A stretch of DNA of 64,000 nucleotides from Paenibacillus xylanilyticus (GTDB lineage Bacteria > Bacillota > Bacilli > Paenibacillales > Paenibacillaceae), in assembly GCF_013359935.1 (NCBI RefSeq), contig NZ_JABMCB010000190.1:434001-498000 (forward strand), given 5' to 3'. Made by a program: the position numbers and the translations under genes. The notes below the pieces were generated by a model that was not told the origin of the DNA, searched no databases, and worked only from the letters and a program-made list of their open reading frames with translations. Of the stretch, positions 9,592-17,176 are shown piece by piece (positions within the stretch are counted from its first letter, which is position 1; each line of letters begins with the position of its first letter).

Positions 9592-10644
9592 TTATTGTGT
9601 CAACGCCTTCAGTGTATCGTCAATGACATGACCATAAGCAATCAATCCGCCGCCCAGCCATGGAGCCGGCTCAACTGCATACACTTGCCCTGCCTTGACT
9701 GCAGGCATGCTCTGCCACACTTTGGTATCCGTCATTTCTTTCATGCTGCCAGGACCCTGTTCCACGGTGAAAATATAATCTGCATCAATCTCGGGCAGCA
9801 CTTCCGTGGATACGATTGCGCTGTTCTCCGACTCGACAAGTTTAGGCTTGCCGAGTCCCAACTGTTCATATACAACGTAGCCGCTGAAGTAGTTTCCACC
9901 CATCATGCTGATTCCACGTGGTGCAAAACGGATAATGGCCGCTTTCTTGCCTTCCGCTACCTTGGCAATTTCCGCCTTAGCTGCGTCTACCTTCGCGTGA
10001 TATGTCTCGATGGCTTGTTTGGCCTCAGCCGTTTTACCGAGCAGATCGCCAATGACCTCCAGAGACTTCTCTACATCCCCGGATGCATTGTTAAACACAT
10101 ACGTTGGTGCAATCTTCGAATAACTCTCATAGACCCCGTTCTCGGCATAATTCGCTGTGTGCAGAATAATAAAGTCCGGATTGTATGCCATCAGCGCTTC
10201 AGGCGAAGGAAGCCCGCCCGAGAAATCGAGAGTAGGAACGCCGCTAAGCTGATCCTGTAAGTAAACATGTCCTTGGGTACCACTGGCCCATTGGGCAACC
10301 GGTGTAACTCCGAGCGTAAGCAGTGAATCTTCCAGATAAGGTGCAAATACACGCTCCACTTTGGCTGGAACAACAACATCATGTCCCAATTCATCTTTTA
10401 CGGTCCGTTCACTCGCTGCATTTTCTGCGGCATCCTCTTCTTGTACAGCAGTTTCTGACGATGCTGTTGTTGAAGCTTCAGCTGTCTTCTGCTCCTGCTG
10501 TCCCGCTCCTGCATGTTCTGACTTGGAGCCACAGGCTGATAATAACCCCACCAATAATACCAGCACAATCAAGGCTGACAGCCGATTGTACACGAATTTG
10601 CTAACAACGGAACGTTGTCCGCTCTCTTTTTTCTGCTGATGCAT
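9592..10644 (-). CDS. Iron-siderophore ABC transporter substrate-binding lipoprotein (FeuA-like)
   Basis: Class III periplasmic-type binding protein of 350 residues that captures ferric siderophore at the membrane surface. It has a lipoprotein signal with lipobox LLSAC (lipidated Cys 38) and then a low-complexity Ala/Glu/Thr linker. The PF01497 domain shows RTVKDELGHDVVVPAKVERV, SPEALMAYNPDFIILH and APWLGGGLIAYGHVID. The ribosome site GGGGG is eight bases before ATG 10644. It follows a Btr-like regulator and precedes the esterase/dhb operon, so its ligand is probably the dhb product. No permease or ATPase gene (feuBC equivalents) is adjacent in this window. Confidence 0.92.
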   Translation of the reverse strand: MHQQKKESGQRSVVSKFVYNRLSALIVLVLLVGLLSACGSKSEHAGAGQQEQKTAEASTTASSETAVQEEDAAENAASERTVKDELGHDVVVPAKVERVFAPYLEDSLLTLGVTPVAQWASGTQGHVYLQDQLSGVPTLDFSGGLPSPEALMAYNPDFIILHTANYAENGVYESYSKIAPTYVFNNASGDVEKSLEVIGDLLGKTAEAKQAIETYHAKVDAAKAEIAKVAEGKKAAIIRFAPRGISMMGGNYFSGYVVYEQLGLGKPKLVESENSAIVSTEVLPEIDADYIFTVEQGPGSMKEMTDTKVWQSMPAVKAGQVYAVEPAPWLGGGLIAYGHVIDDTLKALTQ

Positions 10645-10657
10645 GATATATCCCCCT

Positions 10658-10672
10658 TGATAAACATTCTCA
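10658..10672. promoter_or_regulatory. Fur box between btr-like gene and feuA-like gene
   Basis: TGATAAACATTCTCA fits the 7-1-7 Fur pattern with two deviations. A minus-strand TATAAT (10686-10691) lies just upstream, so the feuA-like gene probably has its own iron-regulated promoter inside the 49-base gap. Confidence 0.65.
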
Positions 10673-10693
10673 TTTAGATAGAAGGATTATATG

Positions 10694-11908
10694 TCAGGTG
10701 GCTCGTGAATCACCATGGACGTTATCCAGATATACATTTGGACAATATCCCGTGAAAATGAGCAGCGCTTCATCCAGCATGCGCATAACGCCTACTGCGG
10801 AGTAATCAAACCAGGGATCACCGGTGATCAGGTGAGTCTGATATTGACGTACAGCCTTGAGGTGCCTCCATACAGGCGAGTGCTGCAGGCTGAGCCAGTA
10901 AGCTCGCGAAACGGCCTCGGGACATACCATGATCAGAATCCGGTCCGGGTTCATTGAAGTCAGTTGTTCCAGCGTCAACGGCGTGTTGGTGCTGGCATCC
11001 GGAAAGGTCTCCAGCTGCAAGGCGCCATAGAGCACTTCCTCAATTCCGGAATTACTATAGAGATAGAGACGCTGGCCGTATACCCGGATAACGGCTACTT
11101 TCTCGCGCCCCACTTCCTTCTGTATGGAATCCCGTGCTTTTTCCACCCTTTTTTTGTATAGTCCGATCCACTGTTCTGCCTGTTCCTCCCGTTCCAGAAA
11201 GGCAGCAATCATGCGCAGTTGTGCACGCCAATCGGTTTGATGCTTGGGCACAAAACAGCAGGGTGCAATCTCGGCGAGTCCCGCCTGGTCCTCTTCACTG
11301 ATCTGATCGGTACCAATAATGGCATCCGGCCGGATATGGACAAGTCGCTCTACATTCGCTTCGAATCTCCAGCTCGTATACGGGTCTGTCAGTTTAAGAT
11401 GTGACTGGATGTCAGTACGGTGTGCGTTATAATAATACGCCGTCCATTTGGGATCGATAGGCGCAGCAATGGGCATGACATTGAGGGCCAGCAGCTGTCC
11501 GATGACGCTGGAGGAGCAGGTGGCAATGCGTTTTCTGGCGTTTTTGGCATAATCCGAAGGAGAAACACCAACTTCCTTTTTGAATTTGCGACTGAAATAG
11601 TACTCGTCACTGTATCCAACTCGGAGCGCGATATCACGCAATTTATATCCGGATTCCTTCAGATATCGTTTGGCACGATTGATGCGGAGATCCGTCAGAT
11701 ACTCCATCGCACTGTGACCGTAGGTTTTTTTGAAAAGATCCACAAAATACTTCGGACTGATATTCGCTCTCTGAGCAAGATCTGCGATAGACAATGCTTT
11801 GTCGTAATGCTCGTCCATATATGCTTTTACCTCTGCAAGATCCGTCTTGGGGCTGCGACTCATAACGGGTGTTCGCACAGCGCTGTGCGATTCATTCTCC
11901 AGTAACAT
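10694..11908 (-). CDS. AraC-family regulator fused to a siderophore-binding domain (Btr-like)
   Basis: Two-part regulator of about 404 residues. The N-terminal AraC DNA-binding region has two helix-turn-helices (SIADLAQRANISPKYFVDLF and LRDIALRVGYSDEYYFSRKF). A C-terminal FeuA-like domain should bind ferric siderophore in the cytoplasm. This order is that of B. subtilis Btr, which activates feuABC when iron-bacillibactin is present. I placed the start at ATG 11908 because AAAGGAG lies nine bases upstream; the frame stays open to 12001 without a ribosome site. The neighbouring feuA-like gene is the probable target. Confidence 0.88.
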   Translation of the reverse strand: MLLENESHSAVRTPVMSRSPKTDLAEVKAYMDEHYDKALSIADLAQRANISPKYFVDLFKKTYGHSAMEYLTDLRINRAKRYLKESGYKLRDIALRVGYSDEYYFSRKFKKEVGVSPSDYAKNARKRIATCSSSVIGQLLALNVMPIAAPIDPKWTAYYYNAHRTDIQSHLKLTDPYTSWRFEANVERLVHIRPDAIIGTDQISEEDQAGLAEIAPCCFVPKHQTDWRAQLRMIAAFLEREEQAEQWIGLYKKRVEKARDSIQKEVGREKVAVIRVYGQRLYLYSNSGIEEVLYGALQLETFPDASTNTPLTLEQLTSMNPDRILIMVCPEAVSRAYWLSLQHSPVWRHLKAVRQYQTHLITGDPWFDYSAVGVMRMLDEALLIFTGYCPNVYLDNVHGDSRAT

Positions 11909-12001
11909 GAGGCCACTCCTTTCGATCTGTTTGATCAGTTTGATATGAAGTGTACAGCGTACGTTGAAGGTAAGATATACTGATTCATCATTTATCGACA
12001 A

Positions 12002-12016
12002 TGATAATCATTATCA
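12002..12016. promoter_or_regulatory. Perfect Fur box upstream of the btr-like gene
   Basis: TGATAATCATTATCA is an exact match to the 7-1-7 Fur consensus. It is about 95 bases upstream of the btr-like start. Confidence 0.85.
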
Positions 12017-12106
12017 ATTAAGGTATCACATTCTTTTCATAACAGTCAATCCATATATGGAAAAATGTGCACCACTCCGGCTGTAACATCATCGTCATCC
12101 ATTTAT

Positions 12107-12146
12107 CCAAAAAAAGCTAACGACGTGTCTGGACACGCGTTAGCTT
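12107..12146 (-). terminator. Rho-independent terminator after the YccA-family gene
   Basis: Stem AAGCTAACG (12114-12122) with CGTTAGCTT (12138-12146), strengthened by an inner ACGTGTC/GACACG pairing. A run of T on the minus strand follows. Confidence 0.9.
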
Positions 12147-12183
12147 ATCGTTCTAAAAGTTATCTATTGGTTTAACTTGCTTC

Positions 12184-12933
12184 CTAATCCCGGCTCCGCA
12201 GCTTGCTGAGCAAACGGATGATTTCGATATACAGCCATACCAGAGTAACCATTAACCCAAATGCACCATACCACTCCATAAATTTCGGAGCACCCTGTTC
12301 AGCACCATTTTCAATAAAGTCAAAATCGAGCACCAAATTCAATGCAGCCACAATAACGATCACGACCGAAATCCCAATTCCGATCAGACTATTGTCATGC
12401 AGATAGGGAACGGTAATTCCGAACAATCCCAGTACGAAACTGAGCAAATACATGATCATAATGCCACCGGTTGCGGCCACAACACCCAGCTTGAAGTTCT
12501 CTGTAGCTTTGATCAGTCTTGTTTTGTAAGCTACCAGCAGGGCAATAAATACAGCCATTGTGAGCAAAGCAGCCTGCAATGTAATTCCGTTGTACAATGA
12601 CTCATAGGTGGCGGAGAGTGCACCCAGGAACATGCCTTCCGCAATAGCATAGATGGGAACCAGATAAGGTGCAGCTACAGGCTTAAACGAAATAATCAGT
12701 GCCAGAATAAATCCGACAATTGCACCCCCGATCGCCAGAGGCAGCACTTCCTGTCCGTTAAAGAACATCATCCACGTCGCAAATGCACTGCCCAGCAGGA
12801 TCACCAGTGTTATAAACGCCTTGTTCACCGTGCCGTTAATCGTCATGTAACTCTGGTAACGATCATCTCCGTATCCACCGGAATTTTCAAATGTACTGTC
12901 CTTGAGTGTAGGGTTGCCACTACGACCGATCAA
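12184..12933 (-). CDS. Bax inhibitor-1/YccA-family membrane protein
   Basis: Integral membrane protein with about seven hydrophobic segments, a charged N-terminal region (IGRSGNPTLKDSTF) and the BI-1/YccA pattern. The C-terminal LVLDFDFIENGAEQGAPK carries the conserved acidic residues associated with pH-dependent calcium leak in BsYetJ. Function in the cell is uncertain. I prefer TTG 12933 as start: GAAGAGGTG is six to seven bases upstream and the family N-terminus begins at IGRSGNP. An ATG at 12993 has no clear ribosome site. Confidence 0.85.
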   Translation of the reverse strand: MIGRSGNPTLKDSTFENSGGYGDDRYQSYMTINGTVNKAFITLVILLGSAFATWMMFFNGQEVLPLAIGGAIVGFILALIISFKPVAAPYLVPIYAIAEGMFLGALSATYESLYNGITLQAALLTMAVFIALLVAYKTRLIKATENFKLGVVAATGGIMIMYLLSFVLGLFGITVPYLHDNSLIGIGISVVIVIVAALNLVLDFDFIENGAEQGAPKFMEWYGAFGLMVTLVWLYIEIIRLLSKLRSRD

Positions 12934-13178
12934 AACAATCACCTCTTCTATGTATTGGGTCAATCCTTGAAACCAATCTCTACGTTCTCTCATTGCTGTG
13001 ACTAATGCTAATAAATCTTTTTATGTTCAAATGCAGACATCGGATGCAATCGGTCGATCACATCCTTGTCTATGGTTACAGCTTGTAGGACATATGTCCC
13101 GAACTGTATAATGCATTCTCAAGCTTGGTACAGGCTTTTTCTTTATTCTACTTCGTGCTGTGTGATTGGGTTAAATAC

Positions 13179-13535
13179 TTATTTGTACAACACTTTGTCT
13201 ACATTATATTTCGCCCGCATCGAGTTAATGATATAGGTCTCGTAAATTTCGCGGTCTACCGGATCTTCCACCAGGCAAACTTCAATGGTCGCCACTTCTT
13301 CCCGATGGTTCTTCATTGGAGAAACAGTGTCCTCAAAGTGTTTCTTGATCCGTGGTCTCAATTTCCTTGCTTTTCCGACAAATAACAACTCTCCATCGGC
13401 ATTGTAAAACATGAAGATGCCACCCTTTTCGCGCGTGATCAGGTGGAAATCGGTAAATCCGTAAATATGGCTAAGCTGCGGGTTAACCTGCTTCGTGATG
13501 GTTACATCGGGTGTTGGTACGGTAATCTCAATCAT
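13179..13535 (-). CDS. Small GIY-YIG-type nuclease-domain protein
   Basis: 118 residues resembling an isolated GIY-YIG domain as in the UvrC N-terminus. GGIFMFYNADGELLFVGKAR corresponds to the GIY...YIG core, followed by a basic helix (KARKLRPRIKKHF). The first Tyr is replaced by Phe and YIG reads FVG, so catalytic competence is uncertain. Start ATG 13535 has AGGAAGTG upstream; 14 more in-frame codons upstream lack a site. Standalone gene. Confidence 0.7.
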   Translation of the reverse strand: MIEITVPTPDVTITKQVNPQLSHIYGFTDFHLITREKGGIFMFYNADGELLFVGKARKLRPRIKKHFEDTVSPMKNHREEVATIEVCLVEDPVDREIYETYIINSMRAKYNVDKVLYK

Positions 13536-13663
13536 TGGGCTCACTTCCTCATTATCTATAGGCTTACATCCTATCATACATTCTGAAAGGAAACCATTTC
13601 ATCCTATAAGATGCACAATTCACGCTTTTTTCAACTATTACGACAATAATTTCAAAAAAAAGG

Positions 13664-13692
13664 TTAACTTCCCTGATTCAAAGTGGTACTAT
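13664..13692 (+). promoter_or_regulatory. Probable sigma-A promoter in a gene-free region
   Basis: TTAACT (13664-13669), 17 bases, TACTAT (13687-13692). It points into a 400-base stretch with no convincing coding frame that ends in a terminator. Confidence 0.55.
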
Positions 13693-13697
13693 AGGGG

Positions 13698-14134
13698 TAT
13701 GAGGAAGAAATTGGGCACTAAGACATATGTCTTTATATCTACTTCCCGTCTATTGTACCCTATGAAACGTGTTCTTTTTCATACTGAATTCTGTAATGTG
13801 CGCACGACAAGAGGACAGTTAGCAAGTAAGCAAGACTATAGCTTTTGGATTCATCATCAATACGACCCTTGCAGCAAGCAAATGTAGAAAGACATTAATT
13901 GTAGAATGTAACGTAGAAAAGAAGTAGATGTAGTCGTAGTTTTGAATTAGAAAGCCTGCACTTATAGTCAGTAATCAAGCAAAATAGACACACGTAGAAG
14001 AACCGATAGCTATCGATCCTAGAAAAGAATGGTCATGCCATGCAATCTTAGTAAGACATAACTTTATAACCGCAGATCTATATAGAATTGGATCAAGCTA
14101 CACCCCCAGCCCGGCACGATGCCAGGGCTTTTTT
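13698..14134 (+). ncRNA. Candidate structured non-coding RNA (family not recognised)
   Basis: The 700-base gap between the GIY-YIG gene and mocR contains a promoter, no convincing ORF, and an intrinsic terminator at 14108-14134. The 5' end folds well by eye. ATAGGG near 13690-13696 can pair with CCCTAT about 60 bases later, GGAAG with CTTCC inside that, and the palindrome AAGACATATGTCTT sits at the tip. The middle (13880-14000) has many GTAG/GTAGA repeats. It is not recognisable as RNase P RNA, tmRNA, 6S or SRP RNA. It could also be decayed sequence or a long mocR leader. Confidence 0.35.
14108..14134 (+). terminator. Rho-independent terminator upstream of mocR
   Basis: AGCCC-GGC, loop ACGAT, GCC-(A)-GGGCT, then TTTTTT. 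It would terminate a transcript from the 13664-13692 promoter before mocR. Confidence 0.7.
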
Positions 14135-14202
14135 ACGTTGCGCACCCATATCCAACCACTTCTTCCCGGAAACAGAGGTATCGTGGTTCTTTCTGCGGGG
14201 TT

Positions 14203-14208
14203 TATAAT
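14203..14208 (+). promoter_or_regulatory. Likely -10 element of the mocR-ddl operon
   Basis: A perfect TATAAT 31 bases before the mocR start. No good -35 at the normal spacing, as expected of an activator-dependent or autoregulated promoter. Confidence 0.4.
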
Positions 14209-14239
14209 ATGGCAAGATAGCAAAAGAGGGAGTGATGGG

Positions 14240-15691
14240 ATGTATTCCGATCTGCAACTGACGGAGGACCGCCCTGTATATATACAAGTCAAAGATTATA
14301 TGAAGCGACTGATGCTCAAAGGCGGCCTGCAAGCGAAGCAAAAGCTTCCTTCCACCCGTGAACTCAGTACACTGATGAAGGTGAGCCGCAGCACCGTCCT
14401 GCTCGCTTATGCCGAGCTTGAAGAAGAGGGTCTCATTTATGCAGTCAAAGGCAAAGGCAACTACGTCAGTTCCACAATTGAAGCACCTGAGCCAACTACA
14501 GGTTGGCAGCTGAATTGGAACAACCGCATAAGTGACTATGCGATCCAGGCGGAACAATATGATCTGATGAAACATGGTTCCGGTGCGGAACGTGGCGAGA
14601 TCTCATTTACAAGTATTGCCCCGGATGAGAAACTGTTCGATCTGCACAACGTGAAACGGGCCTTTCTCGATCGCATGTCGCTTGAAGGCGAGGTGCTGCT
14701 GAACTACGGATATGCGCAAGGATACCGACCTTTGATGAACTATTTGCTTCGGTACATGGAGAACAAGGGTGTAGATCTGAGCGGCAAGGATATTCTCATT
14801 ACCAATGGATTTACGGAAGCCTTCGATCTGGTGCTCGGTGCGTTGCGCAAACAAAGTGGGAAAGCCCTGTGTGAGAACCCTACGCACCATACGGCCATCA
14901 AAAATCTGAAACTTCACGAGTTCCAGCTTACCGGTGTGGACATGGAGCCGGACGGACTGAATCTGCAGCAGTTGGAACGCGAACTTGCCGCAAGTCCGTA
15001 CGATCTGGCATATCTGGTGCCTTCTTATCACAATCCAACCGGTACCGTGACTTCTCCTGCCAAACGGGCAGAGATTATCCGGTTAATGAATCAATACGAG
15101 GTTCCCATTATCGAGGACGGATTCAACGAGGAACTGCGTTATTCCGGGTCCCACGTTTCCCCCCTCATCGCTAGCGCGGGCAAGGGGAATGGATTGGTGT
15201 ACCTAGGCAGCTTCTCCAAGGTACTGTTTCCAGGGCTCCGCGTGGGCTGGGTCATTGCGGATGCAGCCTTGATCGATTATTTGGAAAGCATGAAACGGGC
15301 TCGCAGCATTCATACCTCAACGCTGGATCAATCGCTGCTCTATCAGTATCTGAGCAACGGGAATTTTGAGAAGTATCTGAAGCGGGCCCGCACTGAATAT
15401 AAGCGAAAATATGAACTGGTCGTGCGCTGCTTGCGCAAGCATCTGCCAATGTGCCAAATCTCCGGCGAAGGCGGTCTGCATTTGTTCGTACAATTCCCTC
15501 CGGAATACCGGACCAGGGAATTGCTGGCTGCCTGCAAAGTGAAGGGTGTGACCTTCACGCCTGGGGATACCTTTTATCTGGAACAAGGTCAGGGATTAAA
15601 TACGATGCGACTGGGCTTCTCCAGGGTCAGCGACGAGAATATCCGCAAAGGCATTCGCATCATTGGTGAGACAGCTGCCCAGATGAACTGA
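14240..15691 (+). CDS. ddlR: MocR/GabR-family PLP-dependent regulator, probable DdlR
   Basis: 483 residues. An N-terminal GntR winged helix (PSTRELSTLMKVSRSTVLLA) is joined to a fold-type I aminotransferase-like domain. The PLP-binding Lys is in LGSFSKVLFPGLRVGW, and SYHNPTGTV is the cofactor pocket. Such proteins sense an amino compound as PLP aldimine and control a neighbouring gene. The next gene is D-Ala-D-Ala ligase, as in the DdlR-ddl pair described in Brevibacillus brevis, so D-alanine status is the likely signal (inference). Start ATG 14240 follows GAGGGAG; frames upstream lack a site. ddl begins 31 bases downstream. Confidence 0.85.
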   Translation: MYSDLQLTEDRPVYIQVKDYMKRLMLKGGLQAKQKLPSTRELSTLMKVSRSTVLLAYAELEEEGLIYAVKGKGNYVSSTIEAPEPTTGWQLNWNNRISDYAIQAEQYDLMKHGSGAERGEISFTSIAPDEKLFDLHNVKRAFLDRMSLEGEVLLNYGYAQGYRPLMNYLLRYMENKGVDLSGKDILITNGFTEAFDLVLGALRKQSGKALCENPTHHTAIKNLKLHEFQLTGVDMEPDGLNLQQLERELAASPYDLAYLVPSYHNPTGTVTSPAKRAEIIRLMNQYEVPIIEDGFNEELRYSGSHVSPLIASAGKGNGLVYLGSFSKVLFPGLRVGWVIADAALIDYLESMKRARSIHTSTLDQSLLYQYLSNGNFEKYLKRARTEYKRKYELVVRCLRKHLPMCQISGEGGLHLFVQFPPEYRTRELLAACKVKGVTFTPGDTFYLEQGQGLNTMRLGFSRVSDENIRKGIRIIGETAAQMN

Positions 15692-15722
15692 AGCGCTGAA
15701 CGACAGAATGGGAGGATTATAC

Positions 15723-16643
15723 ATGAAGGTTGGCGTGATTATGGGGGGTACATCTTCGGAGCGGGATATTTCCCTGCTCACAGGACAGGAGATGATCGCC
15801 CATCTGGACAGGGATAAATATGAGGTCGTTCCCATTGAGCTGAACAGCAAACGGGATCTGATCGACAAGTCAGCGGGCATTGATGTGGCCCTACTCGCTC
15901 TGCATGGCAAATACGGCGAAGATGGCACGGTTCAGGGCACACTGGAGTCGCTCGGTATTCCGTACACCGGATGCGGCGTCTTATCCAGCAGCGTGTGTAT
16001 GGATAAGGACATGTCCAAACAGCTTATGCACCATGCAGGCATCCCTACCGGAGAATGGGTGCAGGTGAGCCATTTGGAAGAACTGACATCCACAGCGGTG
16101 CAGCAACTGACGTATCCGGTTGTGGTTAAGCCCAACTCGGGGGGTTCCAGTATCGGTACCCAAATTGTCCAGGAGCCGTCGGCTCTTTACGCTGCGGTCG
16201 AAGCGGCACTGCGCTGGGATGATACCGCCATGATTGAGCAATATATCGAAGGCGAAGAAATTACCTGCGCCATTGTGGATGGCAAAGTGCTCCCTATCAT
16301 TTCGATTCGTTCGAACGCCGCGTTCTTCGACTATCGTTCCAAATATGATGACGGCGGTGCTGAAGAGCAGGTCACCCAACTCCCTGCCAACATCCACAAA
16401 CGTGTGGAAGATGCCTCGCTCGCCTGTTACCGTGTGCTGAAATGCAGCGTCTACGCTCGGGTGGACATGATCATTCGGGACGGCATGCCATATGTGCTCG
16501 AAGTGAACACGCTGCCTGGTCTTACCCGTAACAGCCTGCTGCCCAAAAGTGCAGCCGCTGCGGGAATCTCTTTTTCGGGATTACTGGATACCATCATCGA
16601 TCTGTCGTTAAAGGAACGGAATAAGGAGGCGAAGCTGTCATGA
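15723..16643 (+). CDS. ddl: D-alanine--D-alanine ligase
   Basis: ATP-grasp enzyme of 306 residues that joins two D-alanines for peptidoglycan precursors. Motifs: VIMGGTSSERDISL at the N-terminus, LHGKYGEDGTVQGTLE, VVKPNSGGSSIGT, EGEEITCAIVDG and EVNTLPGLT near the C-terminus (metal and ATP site). The start is ATG 15723 with GGGAGG at 15710-15715. Its stop overlaps the ATG of the following GNAT gene (ATGA). It lies downstream of the MocR regulator that probably controls it. Confidence 0.95.
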   Translation: MKVGVIMGGTSSERDISLLTGQEMIAHLDRDKYEVVPIELNSKRDLIDKSAGIDVALLALHGKYGEDGTVQGTLESLGIPYTGCGVLSSSVCMDKDMSKQLMHHAGIPTGEWVQVSHLEELTSTAVQQLTYPVVVKPNSGGSSIGTQIVQEPSALYAAVEAALRWDDTAMIEQYIEGEEITCAIVDGKVLPIISIRSNAAFFDYRSKYDDGGAEEQVTQLPANIHKRVEDASLACYRVLKCSVYARVDMIIRDGMPYVLEVNTLPGLTRNSLLPKSAAAAGISFSGLLDTIIDLSLKERNKEAKLS

Positions 16644-17098
16644 GCCTGGATGTAACGATACGCCATAGTTCAATGGAAGATCTGCAGGATATGGTCATTC
16701 TCATGGATCAGCTCGGTTACCCCACAACGTACGCCGAGATGAAGGAGCGTTATGCCCACATTGCGGCTGATGCAAATTTTAATACACTGGTTGCCGAGGT
16801 CCGTGGACGCGTGGTCGGATTGATTGGAATGCAGACATCCTACATGTATGAGAAAAATGGGAAGCACTGCCGCATCATGGCACTCATTGTGCATGACCAG
16901 TTCAGAGGGACCGGCATAGGCCGGCAGCTGATTCTGGCAGCAGAGCAATGGACCGTTGCCCAAGGCGTAGACTCACTCTCCCTGAACAGCGGAAACCGGT
17001 CCGATCGTGAAGCGGCACATGAATTCTATCGCCAGCTGGGCTTTACCGCCGGGAGTACCGGATTTAGCAAAAAACCGCAGGCTCTGCAGCATGCCTAA
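16640..17098 (+). CDS. GNAT-family N-acetyltransferase
   Basis: 152-residue single-domain GNAT. The acetyl-CoA loop is VHDQFRGTGIGRQLI (R/Q-x-x-G-x-G/A); LSLNSGNRSDREAAHEFYRQLGF is the C-terminal signature. The substrate is unknown. The start codon overlaps the ddl stop by four bases, implying translational coupling with cell-wall precursor synthesis. Confidence 0.88.
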   Translation: MSLDVTIRHSSMEDLQDMVILMDQLGYPTTYAEMKERYAHIAADANFNTLVAEVRGRVVGLIGMQTSYMYEKNGKHCRIMALIVHDQFRGTGIGRQLILAAEQWTVAQGVDSLSLNSGNRSDREAAHEFYRQLGFTAGSTGFSKKPQALQHA

Positions 17099-17117
17099 AG
17101 GTCGATAGCCATGATAA

Positions 17118-17162
17118 TAAAACGCCTGTCCCCAACAATATTGCTGGGAACAGGCGTTTTTA
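17118..17162. terminator. Bidirectional terminator between GNAT and stalk-domain lipoprotein genes
   Basis: AAAACGCCTGTCCCC pairs with GGGAACAGGCGTTTT around a short AT loop, with A and T runs on both sides. It serves two convergent genes. Confidence 0.9.
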
Positions 17163-17176
17163 GCAAATGTTATTGC

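Noticed and set aside
11909..12001. Longer start for the btr-like gene
   Set aside because: No ribosome site; AAAGGAG sits at the correct distance from ATG 11908.
13880..14000. GTAG/GTAGA repeats as a CRISPR-like array
   Set aside because: The units are 4-6 bases with irregular spacing; no conserved repeat of CRISPR length.
13698..14134. RNase P RNA, tmRNA or 6S RNA
   Set aside because: None of the sequence landmarks of these RNAs that I know is present in the candidate ncRNA region.
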